NCBI GenBank assembly: GCA_019188255.1
Contig: JAETXT010000008.1
Coordinates: 124,001-188,000, forward strand
Length of the DNA: 64,000 nt
Source: Verticillium longisporum
Taxonomy: Eukaryota; Ascomycota; Sordariomycetes; Glomerellales; Plectosphaerellaceae
Direction of reading: 5' to 3'
In this document: one piece after another, positions 33,435-44,452 of the stretch
Layout: the number at the start of each line of letters is the position of its first letter
How positions within the stretch are numbered: the stretch's first letter is position 1
Notes under the pieces: model-generated
Databases searched by the model: none
What the model was told of the DNA's origin: nothing
The model's input: only the letters and a program-made list of their open reading frames with translations
Translations under genes and position numbers: made by a program

Positions 33435-34920
33435 TCATGCTTCGATATACTTCTTCAATCCACGCAGGCGCTCCTTGGCGTTCTCAAGGACCTCATCAGG
33501 CTTGCAAACAGCAAATCGGATGTAGTCCTCAGCAATCCAGGCATTCTTGTCCGTGTAGAACTCGGTTGGAGGTACGGCAGCAACACCGACCTCTTGAATG
33601 AGGAACCAGGTAAGCTTGAAGTCGCGTGGACGACTGGCAACATGTGGTGGGTATGGGTAGTCCTTTGGCAGCTTAACCTTCTTCATGTTGACGAGGACGA
33701 AGTAGCCACCCTCGGGCTCCGAGTAAGGCAGATCGAGCTCTTTCCAGATCTCATTGAAGCGGTCAATCTTGCCCTTCATCTCAACAACGGACTCGTCCCA
33801 GAATCCATGCTTATCAGCCTCCTCAAAGCCTTTGGACGGAGTGTTAACGTGATGCTCGTTCGGTCCAGGGGATTACACTTACCGACAGCGCAGGCCTCTT
33901 GCAAAGGCGACACCGAGGAGTAACAAATACGGGTGTGCGCGGCTGAGACGTGCTGGATGAGCTCGGCAGGCCCCATCAGCCAGCCTACGCGCCATCCTGT
34001 GGCGTAGAAGTTCTTGCCAGCCGATCCCACAGTAATGGTAAGTCGTTCGATCTCAGGCGACAGGGTGGCGATGCGCGTGAAGGGCACGTAGTAGAGCCGG
34101 TCGTAAACCTCGTCAGACAGGATGATGATCTCGTGCTTGACACAAAGGTTACCGATTCTCTGCAATTCATCCTTGGAGAAGACTTTACCGACAGGGTTAT
34201 CTGCGGACGCTGTCAGCAAGTAGCACTGTTGTCACAAGCGGGGCCACGAACGAGGGGTGTTGAGAACAATCATCTTAGTCTTCGGGGTGATGGCCCTCTC
34301 AAGCTCTTCAAAATCGATGGACCACTCAGCAGCAGAAGACGTCTTCTCGGCACCGTCCTTGGGTGGCTGAAGGGGAACGTATGTAATCTTGCCACCAGGC
34401 ATTTCGATGTTGCTGATATACTGATCAAAAAAGGGCTCGAAAATGATGACTTCGTCGCCAGGTTCAATGAAGGCCATGAATGCGCTGAGCATGCCTAAAG
34501 ATGGATGTCAGTGATGAGCCAGTCAGTAACGGCCGCACCATACCGACCTTCGTTGGCGCCAGTCGTAATCGTGACCTCGGTTTCCGGGTCGATTTGGCGG
34601 CCCCAGAAAGGGGAATAGGCGTCAGCGATGGCTTTCTTCAGACGGGGACGGCCCTTGGTCGGGCTGTACTGGTTGCACTCGACGCGGTCAAGTGCCTGCT
34701 TAGCAGCATTAAGGATAAAGTCCGGAGGGTTGTAGCCAAAGAAACCCTGTCCCATGTTCACAATAGGCTGGTTGGGCGAGGCGGTGGCAGCCTCGTTGAC
34801 AATGGACCTAATCGGGGTGAGCAATACTACACTTCTTGGGCGACTTCCTCACACTCACCAGACATCCTGTCGCCTTCCGGAAACGCGCGCAGCGGGCTTC
34901 AACTTGCTGCTGAGAGTCAT
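33435..34920 (-). CDS. BNA3: Kynurenine aminotransferase (PLP fold-type I)
   Basis: It transaminates kynurenine to kynurenic acid (and related amino acids), in the tryptophan degradation branch. Five exons (34859-34920, 34548-34807, 34252-34494, 33883-34200, 33435-33829) with four GT-AG introns of 51-53 nt give 425 residues. Marks seen: NMGQGFFGYNPP and QYSPTKGRPRLKKAI at the N-terminus, TTGANEGMLSAF (phosphate-binding turn), NTPHNPVGKVF (Asn for the PLP ring, joined across intron 3), ILSDEVYDRLYY (Asp and Tyr), SAGKNFYATGWRVGW (Schiff-base Lys), and near the end RFAVCKPDE (substrate carboxylate Arg). There is no strong targeting signal; the first residues MTLSSKLKPAARVSGRR are weakly presequence-like. 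Divergent from Dsc3. Confidence 0.92.
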
Positions 34921-35378
34921 GTTGCTTGAGTGGAAGCTTCGACGGCTCAACGTAGCTGAGCAATTGGCAGAGCTCGATCGAAGGGCGAAGGTAAGAGGGT
35001 TCATGTGGCAGATGTGCAGAATTCAAACGATGAGCAACTTGATTTCAAATGGTCCTGGATGTGACTGCTGCTGCCCCATTCAGAGCCGTTGATGTCCCAA
35101 TGGGCATCCGGCATCGTCAAATTACGCCATCCGATAACCCCCGATTGTCGGGGCTGGAGAGGGTGGGGATGCGCCTACCCGACCGTGTCAAGCAGAGGGG
35201 TAGGTGTATGGCGGCAGTGGGGTACTGTCGCAACTGAGATCGAGGGGCTTCTCGATGTATCACCGCCCCGGGGTGTTGCACGAGCGCTTGTCATCGGTAA
35301 TATTTGTCACTGTCTCCGGCTCAGCATCACGACAACGTTTCCCAGCGTAAATCTGCGTCGCGAGACGCGACCCTTAAT
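34921..35378. promoter_or_regulatory. Shared divergent promoter, KAT and Dsc3
   Basis: A 458-bp spacer between two start codons facing away from each other. It contains GGGG-rich words near 35150-35220; no specific binding site can be assigned. Confidence 0.45.
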
Positions 35379-36325
35379 ATGGCTGCTCCGCTCTCCAAGC
35401 TGCGGCCAACCGCGCTTCTACTCACGATTCGATTTAGCTCTTCATTACCTGACCTCACATTAGACATTCCGACGCCTGCGTCGACTACCATAGTCGCCTT
35501 GAAGAACCTGATACGCACACAGCTCGAACCCCCTACAATGCCAACCGGCTGCGCTTGATTTATCAAGGCAAGATCTTGCTGGATAGCGCGGCGTTGTCTG
35601 CGTTACTACCACCGACCCCACCGACTCCTCGCTCAAGCACCACCACGGCCGTTCATCAAGATGTTGCGGCCAAAGGCAAAGGCAAGGATGTTGCTGGCCA
35701 AGCAGACGAAGAGCAGCAACGCGTCTACGTGATCTGCAGCATCGGAGACGAACTGTCGGTCGAAGAACTGGCCAGCGAGGTCGAAGCGGCTCAGATACCT
35801 GTGGCAGCGACGTCTTTAAAACCAGCTGCCCCGAATATCCCGGCGACAGGCGCAGCGAGACCGAGCACGCCCAACTCACACCACCCGCCTCGGGGTTTCG
35901 ATCGTCTTCTAGCGGCAGGCTTCACGCAGGCTGAGGTGTCGCAACTCCGACTACAGTTTACCGATATTCAAGCACAACGACATACCCCCGACACGATGCC
36001 GTCGCCCGACTCGATGCGAAACATGGAAGATTCGTGGATGGACGCCAACGGAGGGAATGCGGTGCCGGGAGGTGGTGGCGTTACGGCAACCACAGCAGCT
36101 GGCGAGGAGCCAGTGGCACACGACTCGCTTGGCTCTATGCACGAACAACTCGATGGGCTCGTCAAGGGAATGCTCATGGGCTTTTTCTGGCCCCTTGGCG
36201 GGCTGGCCTGGCTTACACGTGAGGATGGCATGCTTTCACAACGATGGCGCGTGTGGATTGGTTTTGGTGTTTCCTTCAGCGCATTTGTCGGTCTCATGAG
36301 AGCCCTCTTTGGCGGAGAGCAGTGA
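35379..36325 (+). CDS. dsc3: Dsc3-like subunit of the Golgi DSC E3 ubiquitin ligase (one homopolymer frameshift)
   Basis: The DSC complex ubiquitinates membrane substrates in the Golgi/ER, including SREBP processing in fungi. An N-terminal ubiquitin-like domain runs from LLLTIRFSSSLPDLTLDI to NRLRLIYQGKIL. A Ser/Thr/Pro-rich linker follows, then VYVICSIGDELS, a central PPRGFDRLLAAGFTQAEV block, and two C-terminal membrane segments (about MGFFWPLGGLAWL and VWIGFGVSFSAFVGLM). The frame breaks at a CCCCC run near 35533: one more C joins TQLEPP to YNANRLRLIYQG and gives 315 residues. No intron signals exist at that point. The domain order and size match fungal Dsc3 (DUF2407-type) proteins. The break is probably a sequencing error in an essential-type gene. 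Confidence 0.82.
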
Positions 36326-36664
36326 CATTGGATCCATTGGTAACGGCGTCCTTGGGTTTCAGAGCACAGCGTACTGCGTTTACTATACTGCATTTACTAG
36401 TCATCGCGCACATAAACACACATACACAGAGGGAGCGCCACAAGGGCACGCAGAAGGCCATTATGCTACTTTGATTGGCGGCCTGGAGCATGGGCGTCGG
36501 CGCATGCACACACCCAAGCTCCCGTTTTTGTCGAGAACAAAAAAGCTACTGGTATATTCCACCCGAAACTCCTGACCTGTCCCTGGACTATTGCCACCAC
36601 TCGGGCGTTATGTAACCCCGCATAACGTGTGGCTGAGTGACGATTGTCGAGAGGAAAACTTACC
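36326..36664. other. Convergent spacer, Dsc3 and Mtr4
   Basis: 3' regions of two converging genes, with short ACACA-type low-complexity sequence near 36410. No gene. Confidence 0.5.
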
Positions 36665-39600
36665 TTACAGGTACAAGCTCTGCGCTGCAACAATGTCGCG
36701 GCGGATCTTGTTCAAACTCGCCTCGAACTTGACTTGTAGCTCCTCAGAGCCCATGACCTTGGCGCCCTGGGCCATTTGGCGAAGCAGCTCCTCAAGGCGG
36801 CGGAACAGACGGATGAGGGAGCCCTCGTAGGCATTGGTCATTTTGCTAGCCCTGTGGTCAGCCAGGATCGATCGGAGAGGGGAATACCACATACCAGATA
36901 TCGGCAAAAGACTTCTCGTTAGACCATGCGTGCACCGTCTCCATCAGTTGCCACTTGAATTTTCCGACAAACTCCTCTTCATTAATATCCATTTTGCTCT
37001 CGATGCTGACCTTGGCGACCTGCCTAGCCTTGGCAAGAATAGCACGGAATGGCTTGTCAAGCTCCTCCTTAAGCGGCTGAGCCTCAAGTTTCTCGTCGAG
37101 CACGAAACAGCTAAGCACGGCAGCAATCGTCTCAGGCGCCAGTTCATTGAAGAACCTGTCGAAAAGAAGTTCAGCGAGAATGAGCTCATGGCCTTCGGTG
37201 GACGACAGCTCGCAGGCGACGCGGGCCTTGAGCTGCACAACTTCGTTCTCATTGAGGAAGCCGAGGCGACGTAGAACACGCTTGCGAGCCTTGAGTTCGT
37301 CCATCTGTGATATACTGTGTGCTTTGGCGATGCCCTTCTTCTTCTCCTTGATCTCTTCGCCGAGATTAACCTTGGCGCGATATTGCAGGTAGAGCTCCGG
37401 TAAAAGGGGCGATCCGTGGAGTGGGTTCGTAAGAAGGCGAGACTCGAGAACCTCAATCTTGCGCAGGAGCTTGATAAAGGATTCATCCTTGATGCCCATG
37501 TTCTCCATGGGGTCAAGGATCGGCAGGCCATCTGGAAAACGGCGTGTGACCTCGAGTAGAGATCTGCGAACCTGGTCCTTGCTAGCTTGCGAGTTGATAT
37601 CCTTAGGCATGAAAACGCGGATCTGACTGATGCTCTTCAGGCAGGTTAAGAGGCAAGGGACAATCTCGAAACGGGCCGGGCTATTCGAAGTCGACTCGGG
37701 GTAAACATTTTTGGGCATCTCGGTCGTGATGTTGAAGCCCTGCGTGATCTCATCGCTGTCAGGCGAGATGGGGAGCATAACATCAATCATGATGGACTCT
37801 TGCGGCGGGTACTCGGGCTCGCCCTTCCTACTATCGGGAGCGCGGCGCTTAGTAAAATTGGCAACGACACCCCAGCCAAAGTCCGTTCCGTCAAGGCTAG
37901 CCTCCTGGAGCTTCGGGTTGTAGATGCGGACAAGGCGGCCAGGCTGTAAAAAGTCGAGACAGTGTGACGGATGTTGAATGACAGCCCGCATATCCATGGC
38001 GAACTGCTCAAGCTGGGTTCTGATGTTGTAATAATCCTTGACTGTCGATTCATCCGTGATGACAAAGTTGTCCTTCTCCTGTTGAAGTTGCACGAGTCCC
38101 CGTTCTAGGTCTGGTACGCTGGCGGCATTCTGGAACTGGTGGAAGCAGCGCTCAAGCATAAACTCGGGTGAAATGGCTTCGATGCGCAAAAGGTTGAGTA
38201 TCATGTTATAACCCAGGTAAAAGGCCGAATTGAGACGATCCTGTTGACCTACAACAATGCCGCGGGCCGTGTCAGGCTCCATCTTCTCGTCGATCATCAT
38301 GATAACGATACCACGGGAGTCAAGACCACGACGACCGGCACGTCCAGACATCTGAATATATTCGGATGGTGTAAGAGGCCTGGTCTTGACGCCGTCCCAT
38401 TTGGTCACCTGTGTGAAGACAACAGTCTTGGCAGGCATGTTGAGACCGATTGAAAACGTCTCAGTTGCAACGAGAACCTTGATCAGGGACTCCTGGAAGA
38501 GGATCTCAATCGTCTCCTTGAGGATGGGCAGGAGACCAGAGTGATGGACGCCGATACCGCGCTCGAGTAGAGGCAGGAGATTCGAGATTTGGGGAAGCTC
38601 ACGATCCTGGTCGGACAAACTCTTGATAGCATTGTTAAAGACGTGGCGAACCATTGCTTTTTCGTTATCGGTATTGAACTGTAGGCTCGACAGGCCAACA
38701 GCAAGATTCTCACACTCTCGCTTGCTGAAGTTGAAGACGATGACGGGCTGGAACTTCTTGGTCATGATCATGCGCACAATCTTGACAATGTCGGCTTTGG
38801 GATCGGCGCCGCCGCCCTTCTGCGTCTTTTTGTTGTTGCCCTTTCCCTTCCACTTGGCGTTCGCGTCGCCGGGATCTTGGCCCTTGGATTGCTCAACCTC
38901 TTGCATCGTCTTTTGAAAGTTGTTCTCCTTGAAGACTCCCTTCTCGTCAACAACGAGGTAGATGCCCTTGCCGCCGGCTGGGAAAAAGTAGTTCTGTAAG
39001 GGTGTTGGTCGGAAATCCGTATATACGACGTGGCAGGCCTGCTTGTGGATCTTGGCAATCCACTCGGCAAACTGGAAGGCATTCGGAATAGTGGCTGACA
39101 AGAAGACATATCGGACCTTGTCAGGCAACAAAATAATGGTCTCCTCCCATACAACACCACGGGTCTTATCACGCATGTAGTGAATCTCGTCAAAGACAAC
39201 CCAAGCCACCTCGCGCATGATCTCAGAGCCACGGTACAGCATAGACCGCAAAATCTCCGTCGTCATTACAAGACAGCTGGCGGTGGGGTTGATAGTGATG
39301 TCGCCCGTCATGAGACCGACATCGCCAAACATGGCTTCAAAGTCTCGGTACTTTTGGTTGCTGAGGGCCTTGATGGGACTGGTATAGATGACTCTCTGGT
39401 TCCTCTTGAGGCACTGCGCAATGGCGTATTCGGCAACAACCGTCTTGCCGGCACTGGTATGCGCAGAGACAAGAACACTCTCATCACGCTCGATGGACGC
39501 AACCGAAAGGCTTTGAAAAGGGTCAAGCTTGAAGTTCCATGTCCTGGCAGGCTCGTCGGGGGCTTTGTGTTCGGAGAGCGGGATGTACTCGTGGTCGAGA

Positions 39601-40034
39601 TCGGGAGGTAGCGCGACTTGATGCTGAATGTTGTGGGACAGGACCAAGGAATCCTCCTCGTCGGGTGCAAATGCTTGTGCGCCAGCCACCTGACGCGACT
39701 CAGCCGTCTGGAAGCTATCGGTCAAGACGGGCTCAGCTTCTTCATCCTTCTTGCGGCGCTTGTTGCTCTCGTTGGCATCGTTGTCCTCGGCGTCGGCCTG
39801 TGGATCCTCCGACTCATCGCCGTTCTTTGCAGCATCCTCGACGTCTGCCATTTCGGTGTCAATGCCCTCGGTCGTTGGCTGAGACTTTATGATGCCATCG
39901 GCCTTGCGCTTCTTGCTCTTGTCCTTCTTGCTTTTCTTGGATGGTTTGACGCCGGTAGGCGCAGCTTCGGGCTCGCTGAGTTCTGAAGTCTCTGCCCGAG
40001 GATTGCCCTCGAAGACATCGAAGAGGTCGTCCAT
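36665..40034 (-). CDS. mtr4: Mtr4-type exosome RNA helicase
   Basis: A nuclear DExH helicase that unwinds RNA for the exosome, alone or in TRAMP-like complexes. Exon 1 (36895-40034) and exon 2 (36665-36851) flank a 43-nt intron; the junction reads SFADIWASKMTNAYEGS. The product is 1108 residues. N-terminus: acidic/lysine-rich, with nuclear signals (KKSKKDKSKKRK, NKRRKKDEE). Helicase motifs: AHTSAGKT (Walker A), TSPIKALSNQKYRDF (Ia), MTTEILRSML, DEIHYM (II), LSATIPN (III), and QMSGRAGRRGLD (VI). The arch/KOW insertion follows, then a C-terminal DSHCT domain (SFIKLLRKIEVLESRL to KVMGSEELQVKFEASL). The start chosen (MDDLFDVFEG) is the conserved one; an ATG 32 codons upstream is in frame but lies in leader-like sequence. 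It ends only 340 bp from Dsc3. Confidence 0.95.
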
Positions 40035-40506
40035 GGCAAAAGGCAGAGCCGACGGGCGGTCATGCGGGTTGCGCAAGAAATGAAGATGAATTCGATAGCC
40101 AAAAGTCGGAAGAGATGGTGGCAGGCGCAAGAGAATGCACGAACCCGCGACAGGGCGGCAGAAAAATAAAAATTGGCTGAACTGGGAGCTCCAGGGCAGG
40201 GCGGTGACTTACAGCCAAGGGCCTTGGTTTTCGCATGGTCAAAGCGCTGGTCATGTCTCTGCCATTGAGGTGGTCAGCAGTTTTCGGGATTGGGCGGGTG
40301 AGTCACGTGGGCTTATGTAACTTTGGAGAGCTTTCATCGATTGCCTCAGACCACTCGAATAGCCGGACAAGCCTGCGACAGCACCGTCACGACCGGATTT
40401 TCTACCAGCCATTGTACCCTTCGCACCCCTAAAGCTCAATCGCCAAGGTACGCATACAGACCAAAACCTCCTAGAGAATTCATGAAGCTAACCATTGACC
40501 CCACAG
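40035..40506. promoter_or_regulatory. Divergent promoter of Mtr4 and Cox subunit, with likely 5' UTR intron
   Basis: Between the two start codons. At 40448-40506 a GTACGC donor, a GCTAAC branch and a CCCACAG acceptor directly before the Cox ATG suggest a 59-nt intron in the 5' UTR of that transcript, so the start codon would begin the second exon. Confidence 0.5.
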
Positions 40507-40816
40507 ATGTTCTCTCGTGCCGTCACCCGCGCTGCTACGCAGGCGCCTTCGGTCGTCGCCCGCCGCGGCTTCCACGCAACCCGTTCTCAGATGTCTTCGC
40601 CCTTCCACTACCCCGAGGGTCCCCGATCCAACATCCCCTTCAACCCCAAGTCCAAGGTGTTCCCCTTCATCTTCTGGGGCTTCATGGGTGCCGGTTTTGG
40701 TATCCCCTTCGGCATTGCTGGTGAGTGGTTTTCCCTCTACCGGACACGGCGTATGGGTTTCTTTACTGACTTTTTGCTCCACAGCCTGGAAGCAGAGCAA
40801 GGCCCCGGAGGCATAA
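40507..40816 (+). CDS. cox8: Cytochrome c oxidase small subunit (yeast Cox8 / mammalian VIIc type)
   Basis: A small inner-membrane subunit of respiratory complex IV. Exons 40507-40720 and 40785-40816, with a 64-nt GT-AG intron between, encode 81 residues. The first about 25 residues (MFSRAVTRAATQAPSVVARR) are a mitochondrial presequence, with RGFHATRSQ around the cleavage region. The mature part has SSPFHYPEGPRSNIPFN and one membrane helix (VFPFIFWGFMGAGFGIPFGIAAW), ending KQSKAPEA. The length and FHYPEGP...FPF pattern match fungal members. Without removing the intron the frame runs on for 137 codons, so automatic ORF ends are wrong. Confidence 0.88.
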
Positions 40817-41324
40817 GCGTGCGCGGCTATCAGAGACCGAAGACGAGCTACAATGCGTGTAAGATGGAGGGCCAAGGAGAGTTGCGTGCAAGAGGAGTAG
40901 ATGTGTAAATAGGCCAAATAGAGGCTGCTGCCCGTGCCTATCGCTGGACTCAACTGAAGCGATTTATTATTCCTAAAGGCTCTGCTCGATCAGAGACGCG
41001 TGGAATTTCGGTAATGATGGTGTCCGTGTGGCTACCTTCAGGCCAAGGAGAAGCATGAACGAGTCCTCACGACGGAACCCAAACAACAGTCTTCCCGACA
41101 ATGCCAACCATCGACAATTTATCTCAGAGTGAGCCTTGTGCATCATTTTTCGCCAGTCAGATTATGGTCCACACCTTGACCCCAATGTGTTCGCCCAGTA
41201 GCATATTCCAACAAGACTGTTAAAGCGTTCATGTTGCGACCGGGTATCGCACGCAATATCTAAGAGGCATTACAAGCCGTTGTCTACATGGTATCTCATC
41301 TATCTATCGGTACATGAAACGGTA
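40817..41324. other. Convergent spacer, Cox and PPR genes
   Basis: 3' regions; no gene supported. Confidence 0.5.
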
Positions 41325-43186
41325 TTACATCGCGGTCAATCCCCGCTGGATAGGCGCCTTGCGGTGGCCAAGCTTCCTTGACCACCCCGAGTGACTGTCG
41401 TTTAGCAGCTGGTGCAAGAAATGCTCCATGTACTCTTCCCGATCCGGCGACAATTGCCATCGTGCTTTGAGCTCAACGTATGTATCGAGGACTAAGCTCT
41501 CATCGCCGCATCGCATGCACGCTTTGAGAGCCCAGCCGGCAAGCCACGTGTCTATGTAAAGATTGTTGACACCGTTGTCAACCGCTTGCAGCAGCGCTGA
41601 GAAGAGATTCTGAAGCCGGTCCTTGGTCCAGCCGGACTGTCTGTGGCCCCCGTGGTTCGCAAATGCCTTGAACAAAAGGAGAAAGATGGCGCCGTGCAAG
41701 GGAACGTCGAAGAGCTTCATCTCGTCGAGGAATTGAACAACGCGATTGAGATTGCCCTTGATGGCATGATGTCGTATGAGTATGCGATATGTGCGTAGAT
41801 CAGGTGTCGTGCTTGCTAGTTGTTGAAAGGATGATCGCATAGCAGGATGCTGCTGTCCGACCTTACCAAACATTATGAGAACTTGGGCAACGACCCTGTT
41901 TGCGTGATAGTCTGGGGAAGGAATCGTTGCGCCCCTGGAGCCGCTATTCTTCATGTGATCGTATACTCGGAGGGCGGCGTCTTCGTCTCCTGCACGGAAG
42001 AAGCTCGCAATAAGACAATTGAGCACGACGGTATCGATCATCTCCCCGCCTCGACCATTTCTTTGTATGCGGCCCGTATACCGTCAACGTCGCCTCGTAG
42101 GCCGAAAAAGTGAATCAAGCTGACGTGGTGGTACCGGTTGAACTCAATTCCTCTCGACTCCATCTCCTTGTATATGCGCTCGGCCAGGGTAAAATTGCCC
42201 GACTTTGCCGCTGCGTCGAATAATATGTTGAAAGTCACCCCATTACCCAAATGTCCGCCGCTCTTCTCCATCTCGTTCCAAAGGTGCAGTCCCGATTCCG
42301 CCTCAGCGTCGGTGATGCTTCGTGCGTATTGACTAGCAAGTGCCAAGGCGGCATTCCACTCTCGACGCTGCAAACTCAAGCCGCAATCCTTGACGTCGCC
42401 AATGACTGAGAAGTAACGGAGCATTGATTTCGAGTTTTTCGTTTTAGGTGTGCCTAGAACCTTGAGCAAACGGTGCCGTAAATTTGCCGACAGGTAGAGC
42501 ATTCGCGGCGTCGGCAAAGCGCTGTATTGGCGGTAGATAGTCCTCAGACCAATGTGACCGGGGTGTCTCAAGCGTAAGCTTATACTCATGCGTAATGTGT
42601 TCGCATCCTTGGCCACCTTTCGATCGCCTCGAAGCGTTTGATCAGAGCTTGGGTACTGCGAGTCTTCCTTCTTCTCCGATATCGTCAGGTTTGGGCCGTC
42701 TGGTCGAGCGTACCGCCGCATGTAAGGGTCTCTGACGAGCTCGAGGTGATCCTCCACAGCTCCGATGCGGTAATCGCCGACAACTGCGAGAAGGTCCTTC
42801 TTTCGCTGCAGCATGTATCCTGTGTGGTCGGGCTGGGCACTGCAAGATGCGATTGCGGCAGCGTGACCATATTGGCGGCATTGCTGGCGGCGTCCAGGGG
42901 ACGGGTTTGAAGTAGAGCGGCTTACGACTGTGCTTGAAGGTCCTGGCAGGAAAGTCGAAAGAAGCCATGACGCTGTACGAGGGCAGTGTGGAATCTGCAA
43001 AGACGGTTTGCATGTAAAGGATGCAGTGGAAGAGGGTGTTGCTTGTGTTCTGGCTATGCGTACGGACTTTCTGGATCGGTCGCGAGCCCGCAGCTTTGGT
43101 GTTGGTCCAACGTTGGGCGAGTTCGACGGTCGTTTCGAACGGATCGCGCCGCGTAGCGACCCGTCAAAGCCTCTGAGAGCTTTCAT
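41325..43186 (-). CDS. Mitochondrial pentatricopeptide repeat protein (one homopolymer frameshift)
   Basis: PPR proteins bind single-stranded RNA in mitochondria and act in processing, stability or translation. The N-terminal about 120 residues are Ser/Arg-rich and low in acids, consistent with import. Helical pairs of PPR type follow: VTFNILFDAAAKSGNFTLAERIYKEMESRGIEFN, LIHFFGLRGDVDGIRAAYKEM, and after the shift LNCLIASFFRAGDEDAALRVYDHM and YRILIRHHAIKGNLNRVVQFLDEM. The frame breaks at a GGGG run near 42042: one more G turns VEAGR-stop into VEAGEMIDTVV and gives about 620 residues. The RNA target is unknown. Some N-terminal residues could belong to an unrecognised intron. Divergent from the mitochondrial ribosomal protein gene at 43581. 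Confidence 0.8.
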
Positions 43187-43580
43187 CAGTTGTCCGGCAT
43201 CTCGATGGGGGACTGCCAGCTTCCTCCCAGCTCGGCAATGTCGGATGTATCGCGCGGCCGTGACGGAGGGGGAAATCTGTGGTCGTCGAAGGGTTGAAGA
43301 CTTGCTATGCCGATGAGAGAGTTCGGGGAGATTTTACCTGGAGAATCCCTTACGTGCATGGACATGTATCCATATATGCATGTGCAAGATATATGCATGG
43401 TGGTGACCAGGATGGTGGATTCTCCTGGCCGAAGCTCCAAATTTCGTGGCCTAGTACGCGACGAAACGTGTAAACCAGCGATTGATCTTGCTTCAAAGTA
43501 CGACTTCCTCGATCGGGTCACTCGTGAATCAATTCTTTTGATTCGACCATCTCCCTCTCAACACTCATCATACAGTGGCG
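43187..43580. promoter_or_regulatory. Shared divergent promoter of two mitochondrial-expression genes
   Basis: A 394-bp spacer. A 12-base inverted repeat (arms 43337-43348 and 43417-43428, CC(T/A)GGAGAATCC) encloses a cluster of GCATG, ATGCAT and ATCCAT words at 43355-43402. A regulatory function is inference. Confidence 0.4.
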
Positions 43581-44364
43581 ATGGGCAAACAGTTACGACC
43601 CGCCAGGGTTTTCCAGACCGTCACCGAAGAGCTGAGCCACAGAATCTTGCCGCAACATCAAGTCCAGGCGCCGCCGTGGTACAAGGCCCTGAAGTCGATC
43701 CCCCTACCGAGACAGTCATAAGGTCGCGAGCGACCGTTCTCCAGGCGTCTGCATCCAAGAGCAGGAAGCCTCGAAACCTATTCAAGCCCCAGCAGATTAC
43801 CTACGAGGAAGATGAACTACGAACGACATTCTTTAAGGACCATCCTTGGGAACTGGCGCGCCCGAGAGTCGTACTCGAGCTCGATGGAAAGGACTGGCAA
43901 CGATGTGATTGGAGTCGGGGTCTGCGGCAACCCGGACTGGCGATCAGCGGCGAAAGGTCAGGAAAAGGCCGACGAAGCAAATCGAGACGAGCATTCTCAA
44001 ACAAGCTAACACATTCATTAGTGTCGTGCAAAGACAAATGTGGCTCATGAACAATACCGGTTTGCCGCGCGATCAAGCCTACGACATGGCCAGGAAAGAG
44101 TTCTACGCTCTGCGACAGGAAGAGGAGGTCGAGAAGAGGGTAGCCAGAGAAGAGGCCCGGTACGTTGGAGCTTACTTTGGCAAGAACAAGCTGGATATCG
44201 CACAGGACCTCGAGGACAAGCAGTACGAGACTTGGAAGCAGTGGGCACAATCCGAGGTTGTCCGGATAGAGCAAGACCGAAGTGCCTCCTATCACAAGTT
44301 TGGCAAGGGAGACGAAGCTACAGACGACGATGTCGCGGCGGTTGAGGCTGCTGAGAAGGAATAG
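43581..44364 (+). CDS. rsm25: Mitochondrial small-subunit ribosomal protein mS23 (Rsm25) (one homopolymer frameshift)
   Basis: A component of the 37S mitochondrial ribosomal subunit. It starts [18 protein letters not shown], followed by [11 protein letters not shown]. The frame then breaks at a CCCCC run near 43704; one more C continues it as PTETVIRS and on to [36 protein letters not shown], and [22 protein letters not shown] intron (43957-44021, 65 nt) joins SGE to [12 protein letters not shown], and the C-terminal helix region ([41 protein letters not shown]) ends in an acidic tail. Corrected length 239 residues, the usual size. An indispensable gene with such a break argues for a sequence error. 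Divergent from the PPR gene, with which it shares mitochondrial translation. Confidence 0.88.
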
Positions 44365-44452
44365 ATCCTCCCTTGATGGGTGTGTACGACTTGTTGTATT
44401 AATACCTACGTACGAGAGCAATGTACAAAACGCTGCAGAAGCTCGGAGCATC

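Noticed and set aside
35520..35560. Programmed frameshift in the Dsc3 gene
   Set aside because: The run is CCCCC without a known slippery signal or stimulatory structure, and the same class of indel hits unrelated genes in this window.
42930..43316. 128-codon plus-strand frame over the start of the PPR gene
   Set aside because: Antisense shadow of the PPR N-terminus.
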